From a virus: 21,499 nucleotides of DNA. Shown piece by piece: positions 14,174 to 20,189 of this stretch. The stretch is taken from IMG/VR virus record IMGVR_UViG_3300033143_006598, positions 1 to 21,499 of that record; one strand, written 5' to 3'. Position numbers and translations under genes: made by a program. Positions within the stretch are counted from its first letter, which is position 1, and the number at the start of each line of letters is the position of its first letter. Under the pieces are notes generated by a model, which was not told the origin of the DNA, ran no database searches, and saw only the letters and a program-made list of their open reading frames with translations.

Positions 14174-14338
14174 ATGAAAATCATAAATAAAAAAACAAAA
14201 GAAAAATTCATCATAATAAGCTTTAATCGTTGGTTTGGCTTTTTGTTTGGGGGTGAATACACAATAAGTAACCTAAAAACTAAAGAGATCATAACTATCT
14301 TTGGTAATAACTTTAAAAAGAATTATGAGGTAATTTAA
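14174..14338 (+). CDS. Unknown small basic protein (54 residues)
   Basis: Starts MKIINKKTKEKFIIISFN, with a WFGFLFGGEYT core and an IITIFGNNFKKNYEVI end. Not recognised. Short alternating strands suggest a small beta fold. It lacks a Shine-Dalgarno sequence; the ATG comes 11 bases after a strong hairpin. It ends 3 bases before the next gene. Size and spacing support it moderately. Confidence 0.5.
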   Translation: MKIINKKTKEKFIIISFNRWFGFLFGGEYTISNLKTKEIITIFGNNFKKNYEVI

Positions 14339-14341
14339 ACT

Positions 14342-14455
14342 ATGGAAAAAATATATACTATTGCAGGGTTTTTGTTTATTATGTGGGGAATCACATTCTT
14401 CCTTTTAATGAGGAGGATAGAGCAAGTTAAAAAATTGAAAGCCTTACGGCGTTGA
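14342..14455 (+). CDS. Tiny single-pass membrane protein (37 residues)
   Basis: Starts MEKIYTIAGFLFIMWGITFF, with one hydrophobic helix and a basic end (MRRIEQVKKLKALRR). By the positive-inside rule the C-terminus is cytoplasmic. The final codons and stop are supplied by a GCCTTACGGCGTTG micro-hairpin (14441-14454), which may have replaced the original end. Function unknown. Confidence 0.55.
   Translation: MEKIYTIAGFLFIMWGITFFLLMRRIEQVKKLKALRR
14441..14454. repeat. GC-rich micro-hairpin GCCTTACGGCGTTG, copy 3
   Basis: One-base variant of the 13786-13799 copy. It overlaps the stop codon of the 37-residue membrane protein and lies just before the GGAGG site of the next gene. Confidence 0.65.
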
Positions 14456-14467
14456 AAGGAGGTTAAA

Positions 14468-15031
14468 ATGGTGACAATCAAAGTAAACAGCAAGAAACTT
14501 AAAGACGTGTGGGATATTCAAAGAGCTACATATATTTTAAAAATGTGTGGTTTAAGTAGTGATGGAATAAAAGGTTTATCTCAAGAAGAAAAAACAGAGT
14601 TCAAAAAACAAATAACCCTTTATTTATGGAAAAAGATAAAAGAACAATTCCCACAAATAGAAAGTTTTTGTAAGGATAGAACAGGAGGGTTTAATAAAAT
14701 AAAAGATAAAAACTATAAAACCCCTATTATCTGTATTCATGGGTCTTTTTATATGCAGTTAATAAGTGAAAATAATAAAAATGCTTGGTGTTGGGAAAGT
14801 GTAGACTTAACCCCTTATAGATTTGAGTTTAATGAAGAGGGTTATTTTAAGAAGTTAGTTATAGATGCAATAAACAAAGCATTAATACAAGGTGATCCCA
14901 GAGCAAGATTTGAAAAGTTAGTTAATGCCTTAAATAAAAATCCACATAAGGAAAAGGTTTTAACTATACAAACAAGAGGTAAAAACATAGGAAAGGTTGA
15001 TTTGCATGAAGCAGAAACAAGGATAATTTAA
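14468..15031 (+). CDS. Unknown protein (187 residues)
   Basis: A perfect AAAGGAGGT ribosome site precedes the ATG. I recognise no domain. The N-terminal part is helical (LKDVWDIQRATYILKMCG, KKQITLYLWKKIKEQFPQIE). A middle part rich in aromatics and strands follows (PIICIHGSFYMQL, NAWCWESVDLTPYRFEF), then a helix (GYFKKLVIDAINKAL) and a charged tail. It is the largest gene of the rightward cassette, so it may be a core factor of that operon. No catalytic motif is visible. Confidence 0.75.
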   Translation: MVTIKVNSKKLKDVWDIQRATYILKMCGLSSDGIKGLSQEEKTEFKKQITLYLWKKIKEQFPQIESFCKDRTGGFNKIKDKNYKTPIICIHGSFYMQLISENNKNAWCWESVDLTPYRFEFNEEGYFKKLVIDAINKALIQGDPRARFEKLVNALNKNPHKEKVLTIQTRGKNIGKVDLHEAETRII

Positions 15032-15090
15032 TTTAAAATATGGTGTGTTAGGCTTCGCACTAAAATTAAATCAAAAGCCAAATATTCAAA

Positions 15091-15399
15091 ATGATCAAAA
15101 TATGGACACAAAAAGAGCTATTTAAAGGATATATCCCCTCTGATAAGATTACTCGTAGAGGTGTACCTTTTGAGCATTTTAGTTTAAGTTTCTTTGACTC
15201 CGTCCATTTAGAGCGTAAGAAAATCGGGAGGATGTTAAAGAACTTTCGTAAGGAGAATAAAGTTAAGGAATTTATTGATTATGTTAAGTTTTTTATTCGG
15301 AGAAGTAAGAAGTTTAAAGAGATAGAAAAAGACAATTATCATAAACATATTTACTTAAATATAAACTTTGATGGGGTTGATTGTTATTTAGACAGATGA
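15091..15399 (+). CDS. Unknown small basic protein (102 residues)
   Basis: Starts MIKIWTQKELFKGYIPSD. Rich in K, R and aromatics: FEHFSLSFFDSVHLERKKIG, then a lysine-rich helix (MLKNFRKENKVKEFIDYVK) and a short strand end (LNINFDGVDCYL). It is perhaps nucleic-acid binding, but no motif proves it. There is no Shine-Dalgarno sequence. A GACTCCGTC micro-hairpin lies inside (15196-15204) and another overlaps its stop codon (15398-15406). Confidence 0.6.
   Translation: MIKIWTQKELFKGYIPSDKITRRGVPFEHFSLSFFDSVHLERKKIGRMLKNFRKENKVKEFIDYVKFFIRRSKKFKEIEKDNYHKHIYLNINFDGVDCYLDR
15196..15204. repeat. Micro-hairpin GAC-TCC-GTC
   Basis: 3-bp stem, TCC triloop; same form as the GGC-TCC-GCC copies. Confidence 0.45.
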
Positions 15400-15411
15400 C
15401 TTCGTCGTCAT
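15396..15411. repeat. Micro-hairpin over a stop codon (ATGAC-TTCGTC-GTCAT)
   Basis: A 5-bp stem with a 6-base loop, containing the 9-mer GAC-TTC-GTC (15398-15406), which recurs at 20103-20111. It covers the TGA of the 102-residue gene and a possible ATG start (15396) of the next frame. Confidence 0.55.
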
Positions 15412-15482
15412 ACTCAAAAGTAAGGACTTGTGTCACTTTGGGGGTGGATGGGAAGATTAAAATTAAATGGAGGAAAAAGAAA

Positions 15483-15644
15483 ATGGAAGAAAAAGTTAAA
15501 GAAGCTATTGAAAGAAACTTTGAAATAGATAACCAAGAGATAGGGCGTTTAGTTTCTGAAGGAAATACTTCAGGGATTTTGGATAATGAAGCAGGTTATA
15601 GAATATTTTGGGATTTAAAAGTGGATAAGTTTCAAAACAATTAA
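15483..15644 (+). CDS. Unknown small acidic protein (53 residues)
   Basis: Starts MEEKVKEAIERNFEIDN and ends FWDLKVDKFQNN. The start at 15483 is preceded by GGAGG at 9 bases. The same frame is open further upstream, with an ATG at 15396 in an ATGA overlap with the preceding gene and one at 15381; the extra 29-34 residues (VTLGVDGKIKIKW and basic residues) differ in base use, so I prefer 15483. No family recognised. Confidence 0.6.
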   Translation: MEEKVKEAIERNFEIDNQEIGRLVSEGNTSGILDNEAGYRIFWDLKVDKFQNN

Positions 15645-15663
15645 ATTAAAGGAGTAAAAGAAA

Positions 15664-15975
15664 ATGGGAGATAGAATAAGTATAGGTTTCAAAAACGGAA
15701 ATGAAGAAAGCATTGTTTTATTTAGCCATTGGGATGGAAAAGGTTTATTAGATGGCGTTCAAGACTATCTTGCAGTCCTTAAACCTCTTGCAGGAGGAAC
15801 ACCATTAAGCAGAAGAGAGCCAAACACAATAATGCTGGATTTTATTAGATGGTACTTAAGAAAAGAAGAGTTACATCTTGATGGTAATTATTATTTAGGA
15901 AAAGACCAAAACGACGGAGACAACTCAGATAACGGACATTTTGTAATTAATTTACAAACTGAAAAAATAGAATAA
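15664..15975 (+). CDS. Unknown virus-type protein with GDR and HW motifs (103 residues)
   Basis: Starts MGDRISIGFKNGNEESIVLF, followed by SHWDGKGLLDGVQDYLAVLK. A G-D-R start, a short beta pair and a H-W-x-G turn followed by a helix recall a family of small hypothetical proteins met in phages and mobile elements; I know no function for them. The C-terminal part is acidic (GKDQNDGDNSDNGHFV). AAAGGAG lies 10 bases before the ATG. It is followed by a short non-coding stretch with repeats. Confidence 0.7.
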   Translation: MGDRISIGFKNGNEESIVLFSHWDGKGLLDGVQDYLAVLKPLAGGTPLSRREPNTIMLDFIRWYLRKEELHLDGNYYLGKDQNDGDNSDNGHFVINLQTEKIE

Positions 15976-15981
15976 TACTCA

Positions 15982-16019
15982 TTCATTAGGATTGGAGTAA
16001 ATCCGTTCATTAGGATTGG
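15982..16019. repeat. Two direct repeats TTCATTAGGATTGG
   Basis: 14-base perfect copies at 15982-15995 and 16006-16019, 24 bases apart start to start, in the 153-base gap between two genes. They may be binding sites or the trace of a local duplication. Confidence 0.6.
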
Positions 16020-16041
16020 GGGTTTTAGAGCATTTGCGTTC

Positions 16042-16059
16042 AGTTTTTCCTTAAAAACT
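16042..16059. terminator. Hairpin AGTTTTT-CCTT-AAAAACT
   Basis: A perfect 7-bp stem and 4-base loop in the gap between 15975 and 16129. It may be a weak terminator or processing site; no long T-run follows on the plus strand. A GTCTG...CAGAC pair follows at about 16069-16088. Confidence 0.35.
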
Positions 16060-16128
16060 AAAAAGTAGCGTCTGAATGGGGTGCCAGACAATAATAACCA
16101 TCCCCCATAATTAAATATAAAAATAAAA

Positions 16129-16269
16129 ATGAAAAACCCAAATTGTGAAAAATGTATAGATGGAAATGGATGTAAGGAAGGGTGTGCAGAACACTTTAAA
16201 GCCGATTTAAAAGAGGCAGATTTTGAAGGCATTATCATAAATGCTGATGGAGATAGAGAATGGCTTTAA
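16129..16269 (+). CDS. Small cysteine-rich protein (46 residues)
   Basis: Starts MKNPNCEKCIDGNGCKEGC: four or five cysteines in C-x2-C...C-x3-C spacing, able to bind zinc or an iron-sulfur centre. The rest is a helix and a short strand (FEGIIINADGD). It overlaps the next gene by 10 bases. There is no ribosome site. The cysteine pattern and coupling support it. Function unknown. Confidence 0.6.
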   Translation: MKNPNCEKCIDGNGCKEGCAEHFKADLKEADFEGIIINADGDREWL

Positions 16270-16481
16270 TTTGTCCAAAATGTAAGGAACCTTTAGATAG
16301 TTTAAATTATGATGTTACAGCTACTTGCAGAAGCCAACTTACTTTAAATGGCTCTTGTGATGAAACATACGATTTAGATGCTTTACAGCAAAATGTGGAA
16401 TTTGATAATTTTTGTTGTCCGCATTGTGATGAAATTCTTGCTTTCAGCGAGGAAGAAGCAATTAAATTATTAAGGGAGTAA
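16260..16481 (+). CDS. Zinc-ribbon protein (73 residues)
   Basis: CPKC at residues 5-8 and CCPHC at about 52-56 form two zinc-binding knuckles. Two further Cys (C23, C33) lie between, in a polar loop. The C-terminal helix is acidic (FSEEEAIKLLRE). The start overlaps the preceding Cys-rich gene by 10 bases, and the stop is 2 bases before the next ATG. It is likely a small adaptor or nucleic-acid-binding protein. Confidence 0.75.
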   Translation: MALICPKCKEPLDSLNYDVTATCRSQLTLNGSCDETYDLDALQQNVEFDNFCCPHCDEILAFSEEEAIKLLRE

Positions 16482-16483
16482 AA

Positions 16484-16696
16484 ATGGATAAAAGAAAATT
16501 TACAAAAGAGTTAATTAAGTTATTTGCAGAAAAGGCAAATTGTTCAATACAATATGGAAATTGTCCTTGTAACACTTGTTTCCATAAAATAGATGCAGAC
16601 TTCCGACATATTTGTTGGATTATTTTGTTGCATTTAAGGGGAGATTATAAAGACTACGAGCAAGGATTAAAACTCATAAAAGAGGAATTAAAATGA
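16484..16696 (+). CDS. Small cysteine-containing protein (70 residues)
   Basis: Starts MDKRKFTKELIKLFAEKANC. The cluster NCPCNTCFH (C-x-C-x2-C-x-H) plus an earlier Cys may bind zinc. Helices flank it. GGGAG lies before the ATG, and it ends in ATGA with the next gene (16693-16696). It is not recognised as a known family. Confidence 0.7.
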   Translation: MDKRKFTKELIKLFAEKANCSIQYGNCPCNTCFHKIDADFRHICWIILLHLRGDYKDYEQGLKLIKEELK

Positions 16697-16866
16697 ATAA
16701 AAAAACAGAGAATAGAGCAAAATCTATAGTTAAGAGAATGGAAGAGCTTGAAAAAAAGGCGAGATACAACAAAGATAAGTGGGACGACATATCTTTAATT
16801 GAGTGGCTTGATGAAGATGAAAAAGAAGAGTATGAAAGTCTTAGAGAAGAATACAATAAACTATAA
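16693..16866 (+). CDS. Small charged coiled-coil-like protein (57 residues)
   Basis: Starts MNKKTENRAKSIVKRMEELE; almost all charged residues in a helical pattern, with DDISLIEWLDEDE in the middle. The start is fixed by ATGA with the preceding gene. Function unknown. Confidence 0.6.
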   Translation: MNKKTENRAKSIVKRMEELEKKARYNKDKWDDISLIEWLDEDEKEEYESLREEYNKL

Positions 16867-16880
16867 ATTGGAGGTAAAAA

Positions 16881-16946
16881 ATGGAAGAAGAATCTAAACC
16901 TATAGAAGAGGAAAAACCAGAAGAAACCGAAGAAACAAAAGAATAA
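16881..16946 (+). CDS. Tiny acidic protein (21 residues)
   Basis: Starts MEEESKPIEEEKPEE; nearly all Glu, Lys, Pro, Thr. TTGGAGGT lies 6 bases before the ATG, among the best ribosome sites in the window, and a T-run terminator follows the stop directly. Possibly an acidic decoy or the remains of a longer gene. The signals support translation; the function is unknown. Confidence 0.45.
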   Translation: MEEESKPIEEEKPEETEETKE

Positions 16947-16955
16947 TTTTTTTTT
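16947..16955 (+). terminator. T-run terminator of the rightward small-protein operon
   Basis: Nine consecutive T bases right after the stop of the last small gene, the usual form of an archaeal intrinsic terminator on this strand. Confidence 0.55.
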
Positions 16956-16974
16956 ATTAAAATCTTGAATTAAA

Positions 16975-17877
16975 ATGCTATTTGGAAAAGGAAAAAATTA
17001 TTTAGGACAAGAGGAATTACTTATCTTAGAGAGTTTAACTCCAGAAATTAAATCAATAGGTGAAATCGTTACTTTTCCTACTTTTAATGATGTGGTTTAT
17101 TCTGAACACCAAAAAGAATTTATGAAGTTGGCTATCAATAAGATGAAAACCCATAAAATAAATTTGCTCTTTAGTGGTTTTGCTGGAACAGGAAAAACCT
17201 ATTCAAGTAAGATGATAGCTTGTGAAACACAAAAACCTTTTGTTTATTTGACAGGTTCAATGGGAAAAAGCCGTATTATTGATATGTTGCTTAATTTAAA
17301 ACCAAATGCCTTAGTTTTAATAGATGAAATTCACAATATGAGTGAGAGGGTAGCAGAAATCATTTATCCTGCCATTGAATATGGAGAGGTTTATGTTGAT
17401 GGTAAAAGGGAATCAGTTGATTGTTGTTTTATTGGAACAACAACAGAACCAGAGAAATTACCAAAACCCTTGCTTGATAGATTTATGCGAATTGAATTTG
17501 AAGAACCAAACGAGTTATTAATTAATAAGATTTTAGAAAAGAGGGGGATAAACAAAAAGGTCAGGGAATATCTTTTGAGGCATACAACTAATATCAGAGT
17601 TTTAAATAAATTAATTGATTATATTCAGCTTTATGGACAGATTAATGAATCTAATTGCTTGAGAGTGTTTAAATTAATGAAAATTAATGCTGTTTCTGGT
17701 ATGTCTAATGAGCAGGAGAAATATATTGATTATTTGAAGAAAATTGGTAAGTCTGGATTAAGAAACATTGGGTTGGTCTTACGACGAAGTGAAAATTATA
17801 TAAAAATGGATATAGAACCAGAACTAATCAAGAGAGGGATCATCTCCATAACAAGTAGAGGGAGAGAATTAGTTTAA
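16975..17877 (+). CDS. RuvB-like AAA+ ATPase
   Basis: A 300-residue motor ATPase. Walker A GFAGTGKT (68-75), Walker B LVLIDEIH (113-120), then GTTTEPEKLPKPLLDRF (154-170), which holds sensor 1 and the arginine finger R169. A sensor-2 region follows (TNIRVLNKLIDYIQLYG, with R208, like the G-T-P-R-I-A-N-R-L of RuvB). The C-terminal winged helix, with the LIKRGIISITSRGREL end, matches the RuvB C-terminus (L-I-x-x-G-x-I-x-x-T-x-R-G-R). RuvB drives Holliday-junction branch migration in bacteria; archaea normally lack it. No RuvA gene is here, so the protein may act in viral replication or as a helicase loader. No Shine-Dalgarno sequence. It overlaps the convergent HTH gene by 9 bases. Confidence 0.82.
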   Translation: MLFGKGKNYLGQEELLILESLTPEIKSIGEIVTFPTFNDVVYSEHQKEFMKLAINKMKTHKINLLFSGFAGTGKTYSSKMIACETQKPFVYLTGSMGKSRIIDMLLNLKPNALVLIDEIHNMSERVAEIIYPAIEYGEVYVDGKRESVDCCFIGTTTEPEKLPKPLLDRFMRIEFEEPNELLINKILEKRGINKKVREYLLRHTTNIRVLNKLIDYIQLYGQINESNCLRVFKLMKINAVSGMSNEQEKYIDYLKKIGKSGLRNIGLVLRRSENYIKMDIEPELIKRGIISITSRGRELV

Positions 17878-18456
17878 TTCTTTTAATTTCTTTTTTTTAA
17901 CTATTTTGATTATTCCTTGCTTTTCCATTTCGTGTGCTATTTGAGGGAAAACTTGCATTAGTTTTTTAGACAAATCCACATAATTAAAGTTGACTGTTAA
18001 ATTTTTATCCTTCATTTTTCCAAGAACTTTATCTACATGCTCTATCTGTTTCAAGAGATGATCTGCTGCTTTAATTAGAAGGCCATATGATTGCATTTGA
18101 AGAATAATTCTGTGTCCACATTTTGTGCATTTGATGATTTTATCCTTCAATTCTGGGTTCTTTTTGATTTCCAAGAAGAATTCCCACATTTCTGAATTTA
18201 AGGTGTTTAACTGGCTTAGAGTATCAAAATAGACCTTGGCCATCTTTTGATCAAAGTTCTTTTGATCTTTTAATACTTGGAAGGATTTGTTTTTGTTTCT
18301 TCTCCTGAATGAGCTTACTGCTCCCCTGGATATATCAGAATTATATTTTTCATTTAGCCTATCGGCGATAGCTCCATCAGACATGCCCTCAACAAATAAT
18401 TTAATTGCCTCTTTTTGTGCAGATTCACCTAACTCCTCTATTTTCCCTTTAAACAT
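17869..18456 (-). CDS. HTH protein, possible terminase small subunit
   Basis: A 195-residue protein. An N-terminal helix-turn-helix (about 14-55: AIKLFVEGMSDGAIADRL then ISRGAVSSFRRRNK) is of the type that recognises packaging sites. A middle helical stretch carries KCTKCG (C110, C113), which is unusual. A coiled-coil-like segment (about 120-150) and a NLTVNFNYVDLSKKLMQ end follow; many small terminases end with a similar V-N-V/Y strand for subunit contacts. It lies 13 kb from the large terminase, which weakens the call; a transcription regulator is the alternative. Last gene of the right-hand operon, convergent with the RuvB-like gene. Confidence 0.6.
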   Translation of the reverse strand: MFKGKIEELGESAQKEAIKLFVEGMSDGAIADRLNEKYNSDISRGAVSSFRRRNKNKSFQVLKDQKNFDQKMAKVYFDTLSQLNTLNSEMWEFFLEIKKNPELKDKIIKCTKCGHRIILQMQSYGLLIKAADHLLKQIEHVDKVLGKMKDKNLTVNFNYVDLSKKLMQVFPQIAHEMEKQGIIKIVKKKKLKELN

Positions 18457-18538
18457 ATTTATTTAAGTAAAACAATCCTTTTAATTCTTTCTATTAGATT
18501 ATCTGTCTCCTTTGCCAAATCCAATTTTCTTTAATCTT

Positions 18539-18955
18539 TCAAGGTTTTTTTTGCTCTTTAATTTCATTTTTTTTATTCCAATTCCATATGCGAAATTGCA
18601 TATAAAGAGCCAAAATATGACTACACATTTTGAATGTTCTTTGGTTATATTGGCAAGAGCATTCAAATTCTCCATAACCTTCACCTTTATATTTAAGGCG
18701 GGTTTTATCCCAAATTATATGATAAGTTGATTTATTATAATCAGGTATGGGTTTGCAAATATAACATTTCTTTTCTTTGTCATAATCAATTAGGCCCAAT
18801 TCAACGAATTTTCTTGCTTTGGTTCTGATGGCTCCGCCTTCCTTGACTCCCTTCAGCATTTTGTAATGTTCTGACCAATAGATTACTGATTTGCTATTTA
18901 TCTCCTTTGGGGGTTCAAATTTATCCATGGGCTTTTGTATGTTTTCTTTTTGCAT
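18539..18955 (-). CDS. SWIM zinc-finger protein, copy 1
   Basis: A 138-residue protein. The C-terminal SWIM motif is CSCQYNQRTFKMCSHILAL (C99-x-C101-x9-C111-x-H113), a zinc finger known from MuDR transposases, MEKK1, SNF2 ATPases and the Shu-type recombination protein SWS1. The N-terminal half (MLKGVKEGGAIRTKARKFVE) may be a small DNA-binding helix pair. It overlaps the 56-residue CxxC gene by 58 bases, so the second Met (18928) is a possible true start. A second SWIM protein ends at 21417, also next to an Hjc-like nuclease, so the two probably act together in recombination. A GGCTCCGCC micro-hairpin lies at 18830. Confidence 0.78.
   Translation of the reverse strand: MQKENIQKPMDKFEPPKEINSKSVIYWSEHYKMLKGVKEGGAIRTKARKFVELGLIDYDKEKKCYICKPIPDYNKSTYHIIWDKTRLKYKGEGYGEFECSCQYNQRTFKMCSHILALYMQFRIWNWNKKNEIKEQKKP
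18830..18838. repeat. Micro-hairpin GGC-TCC-GCC
   Basis: Identical to the copy at 6057-6065; inside the SWIM gene, where it encodes part of KEGGAIR. Confidence 0.55.
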
Positions 18956-19068
18956 TTTCTTTTCTTTTTATTTGATATGGTAAATTTAAGGGCACACTTT
19001 TCACAAACATCGTGTGTTTCGTCGACGAGGGTTATTCCTTGTTTTTTACAGCATGCTTCGCACTCCAT
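18898..19068 (-). CDS. Small CxxC protein (56 residues)
   Basis: Starts MECEACCKKQGITLVDE and has VCEKC, giving a C-x2-C-C...C-x2-C zinc-binding pattern. A lysine-rich end follows (SNKKKRKCKKK), then 15 residues that run into the SWIM gene. The start lies in the decayed 3' end of the Hjc-like nuclease; GGGGTG lies about 16 bases upstream. The TGCTTCGCA micro-hairpin (19054-19062) encodes part of the Cys cluster. The cysteine pattern supports it, while the long overlap with the SWIM gene argues for caution. Confidence 0.55.
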   Translation of the reverse strand: MECEACCKKQGITLVDETHDVCEKCALKFTISNKKKRKCKKKTYKSPWINLNPQRR

Positions 19069-19139
19069 TCTTTATATTCAATTTCACCCCTTTTTGATCC
19101 TTTTTTTGCTATAAATATTTTACTGTATATTTTATTTTT
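19032..19139 (-). pseudogene. Cut-off C-terminal part of the Hjc-like nuclease (copy 1)
   Basis: After the TAA at 19140-19142 the same frame continues KNKIYSKIFIAKKGSKRGE and then IEYKEW. This aligns without a gap to ENRIFSKILIAQKGLKSGE and IIYIQF in the intact copy (20911-21420). The TAA stands where the copy has an Ile codon. So the stop is a nonsense change in an otherwise preserved 3' end, or is read through. Confidence 0.75.
19054..19062. repeat. Micro-hairpin TGC-TTC-GCA
   Basis: 3-bp stem and TTC triloop; lies in the small CxxC gene. A 10-base palindrome TCGTCGACGA is nearby at 19019-19028. Confidence 0.4.
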
Positions 19140-19547
19140 TTAATGCCAATGGCATTTCTCTCTTTCGGTGGGATCATGATAGCCATCAGATTTTGCTTCA
19201 ACCCCTATTACTTCATAATAATATCTCTCTCCAGTTTGAATATCTCCAAAATCCGAAACCCCTAATTTTTCTTCAATTTTTATTTCTTTAAAAGCAATAA
19301 AATCTGGAAATCCTCCTTGGTTGGATCTGAATCTTCCCATTTTTGCTGGAACTAATTTTCCATAAATATATTTTTCTCCATCATGAAATCCAAATACTTC
19401 TTTAGAATTTTCTTTATGCAATTCAATATTATTTTGCCACTTGGAAACAATCCAACCTTTACTTTCTAAGTCAGCCCTCACTTTTCTTTCGAATCTTTGA
19501 CCAGATGCTCTATTCTTTTTTCCTTGTGTTTTATTTTTGTTTTTCAT
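19140..19547 (-). CDS. Hjc-like PD-(D/E)xK nuclease, copy 1, truncated by an in-frame stop
   Basis: 135 residues up to the stop. N-terminus SGQRFERKVRADLESKGW is the usual helix with the conserved Glu of archaeal Holliday-junction resolvase-like nucleases. GGFPDFIAF supplies the catalytic Asp, and GVEAKSDGY the E-x-K pair. The product ends at EKCHWH and lacks the last strand and helix that the intact paralog at 20911 retains; those codons are still present after the stop. The catalytic residues are kept, so a shortened but folded product is possible; loss of function is more likely. Its start overlaps the 56-residue coiled-coil gene by 17 bases. Confidence 0.78.
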   Translation of the reverse strand: MKNKNKTQGKKNRASGQRFERKVRADLESKGWIVSKWQNNIELHKENSKEVFGFHDGEKYIYGKLVPAKMGRFRSNQGGFPDFIAFKEIKIEEKLGVSDFGDIQTGERYYYEVIGVEAKSDGYHDPTEREKCHWH

Positions 19548-19701
19548 TTAAATCTTTTATTATTCCTTGTAGTTCTCCTATTGCAAAATTATATTTATTT
19601 CTTGAACCATTACCTGTGACTCTGTCCCTCATAACTTTCAATTCTTCAACTCTTTTTTTTAATTTATTGATTATTTTTTTGAAGGGTATTTTTATTTTCA
19701 T
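19531..19701 (-). CDS. Small coiled-coil-like protein (56 residues)
   Basis: Starts MKIKIPFKKIINKLKKRVEE. Mostly helical and basic, with GNGSRNKYNFAIGELQG in the second half. It starts in ATGA with the zinc-ribbon gene (19698-19701) and ends 17 bases into the Hjc-like gene. Function unknown; coupling is the main support. Confidence 0.6.
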   Translation of the reverse strand: MKIKIPFKKIINKLKKRVEELKVMRDRVTGNGSRNKYNFAIGELQGIIKDLNEKQK

Positions 19702-19859
19702 TTTAATAATATCTTGGACTTACAAATTGGGCAAGTTATTTCTCCTTTCATTATCTTCGTTGCATTAAATAAACCATCACATTCTGGGCAATACCATAAA
19801 TGTGTTTCCTCATTTAAATCAAAGAGTTTGCTTGTTCCTATTAATCTTGCTTCTTTCAT
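19698..19859 (-). CDS. Zinc-ribbon protein (53 residues)
   Basis: Starts MKEARLIGTSKLFDLNEE; has WYCPECDGLF and ITCPICKSKI, a classic two-knuckle C-x2-C zinc ribbon of about 20 residues between knuckles. Probably binds DNA, RNA or a partner protein. It is coupled by ATGA to the gene below; its start lies inside the end of the 53-residue basic gene. The motif makes it convincing. Confidence 0.72.
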   Translation of the reverse strand: MKEARLIGTSKLFDLNEETHLWYCPECDGLFNATKIMKGEITCPICKSKILLK

Positions 19860-19980
19860 TTTTCAGTTTTTCTGCAATGGTTTTTTTTCTTCTTTTCATT
19901 TTTAATTTGAACATTTTTTTCTCTAATTTTAGTTGTTCGCTTGGGTTTTCCCCTCTTAACTTCTTGCCAACCTTAATCAT
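19819..19980 (-). CDS. Small basic protein (53 residues)
   Basis: Starts MIKVGKKLRGENPSEQLKLE, followed by a run of Lys and Arg (KLKMKRRKKTIAEKLK). One long basic helix, probably nucleic-acid binding. The start is fixed by ATGA with the HNH-like gene (19977-19980). The last 41 bases overlap the zinc-ribbon gene, which lowers certainty about its 3' end. Confidence 0.55.
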   Translation of the reverse strand: MIKVGKKLRGENPSEQLKLEKKMFKLKMKRRKKTIAEKLKNERSKINRNKQTL

Positions 19981-20189
19981 TGAATCCCCCTCGCAATCCT
20001 GTCAGCAGAACTATAATAGTCATGACAATCAGCACAGACCATTTTGATATTTCTATGTTTATACCCTATTTTTGGATTAATTTTGTGGGGTTGGAGTGTT
20101 CCGACTTCGTCTTCGTTCTTGTGGCACTCTTCGCATATATAATCCACCACCAGTCTCAAGGCATCAATCTTCTTTTTTGAATAACCCAT
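19977..20189 (-). CDS. Small HNH-like zinc protein (70 residues)
   Basis: ICEECHKNE (C19, C22), LQPHKINPK (H35) and VCADCHDYY (C52, C55, H56) give the zinc-supported HNH layout, much like the 60-377 protein but with one His instead of a pair. The first residues MGYSKKKIDAL form a basic helix. It may be a nicking enzyme or a non-catalytic DNA binder. A GACTTCGTC micro-hairpin (20103-20111) encodes part of DEVGTL. Confidence 0.68.
   Translation of the reverse strand: MGYSKKKIDALRLVVDYICEECHKNEDEVGTLQPHKINPKIGYKHRNIKMVCADCHDYYSSADRIARGIQ
20103..20111. repeat. Micro-hairpin GAC-TTC-GTC
   Basis: Same 9-mer as 15398-15406; here inside the HNH-like gene. Confidence 0.5.

Noticed and set aside
15891-16238. 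115-residue minus-strand frame across the 15976-16128 gap
   Set aside because: Antisense to two plus-strand genes; low complexity, with repeats explained by the DNA direct repeats; no ribosome site.
18499-18684. 61-residue minus-strand frame overlapping the SWIM gene
   Set aside because: Mostly an out-of-frame reading of the SWIM C-terminus. Only the last 22 residues lie partly beyond it, with no start signal or motif.
19140-19142. Stop-codon reassignment (TAA read as sense)
   Set aside because: Many genes in the window end in TAA with tight downstream spacing, so a changed code is unlikely; nonsense mutation or local readthrough fits better.
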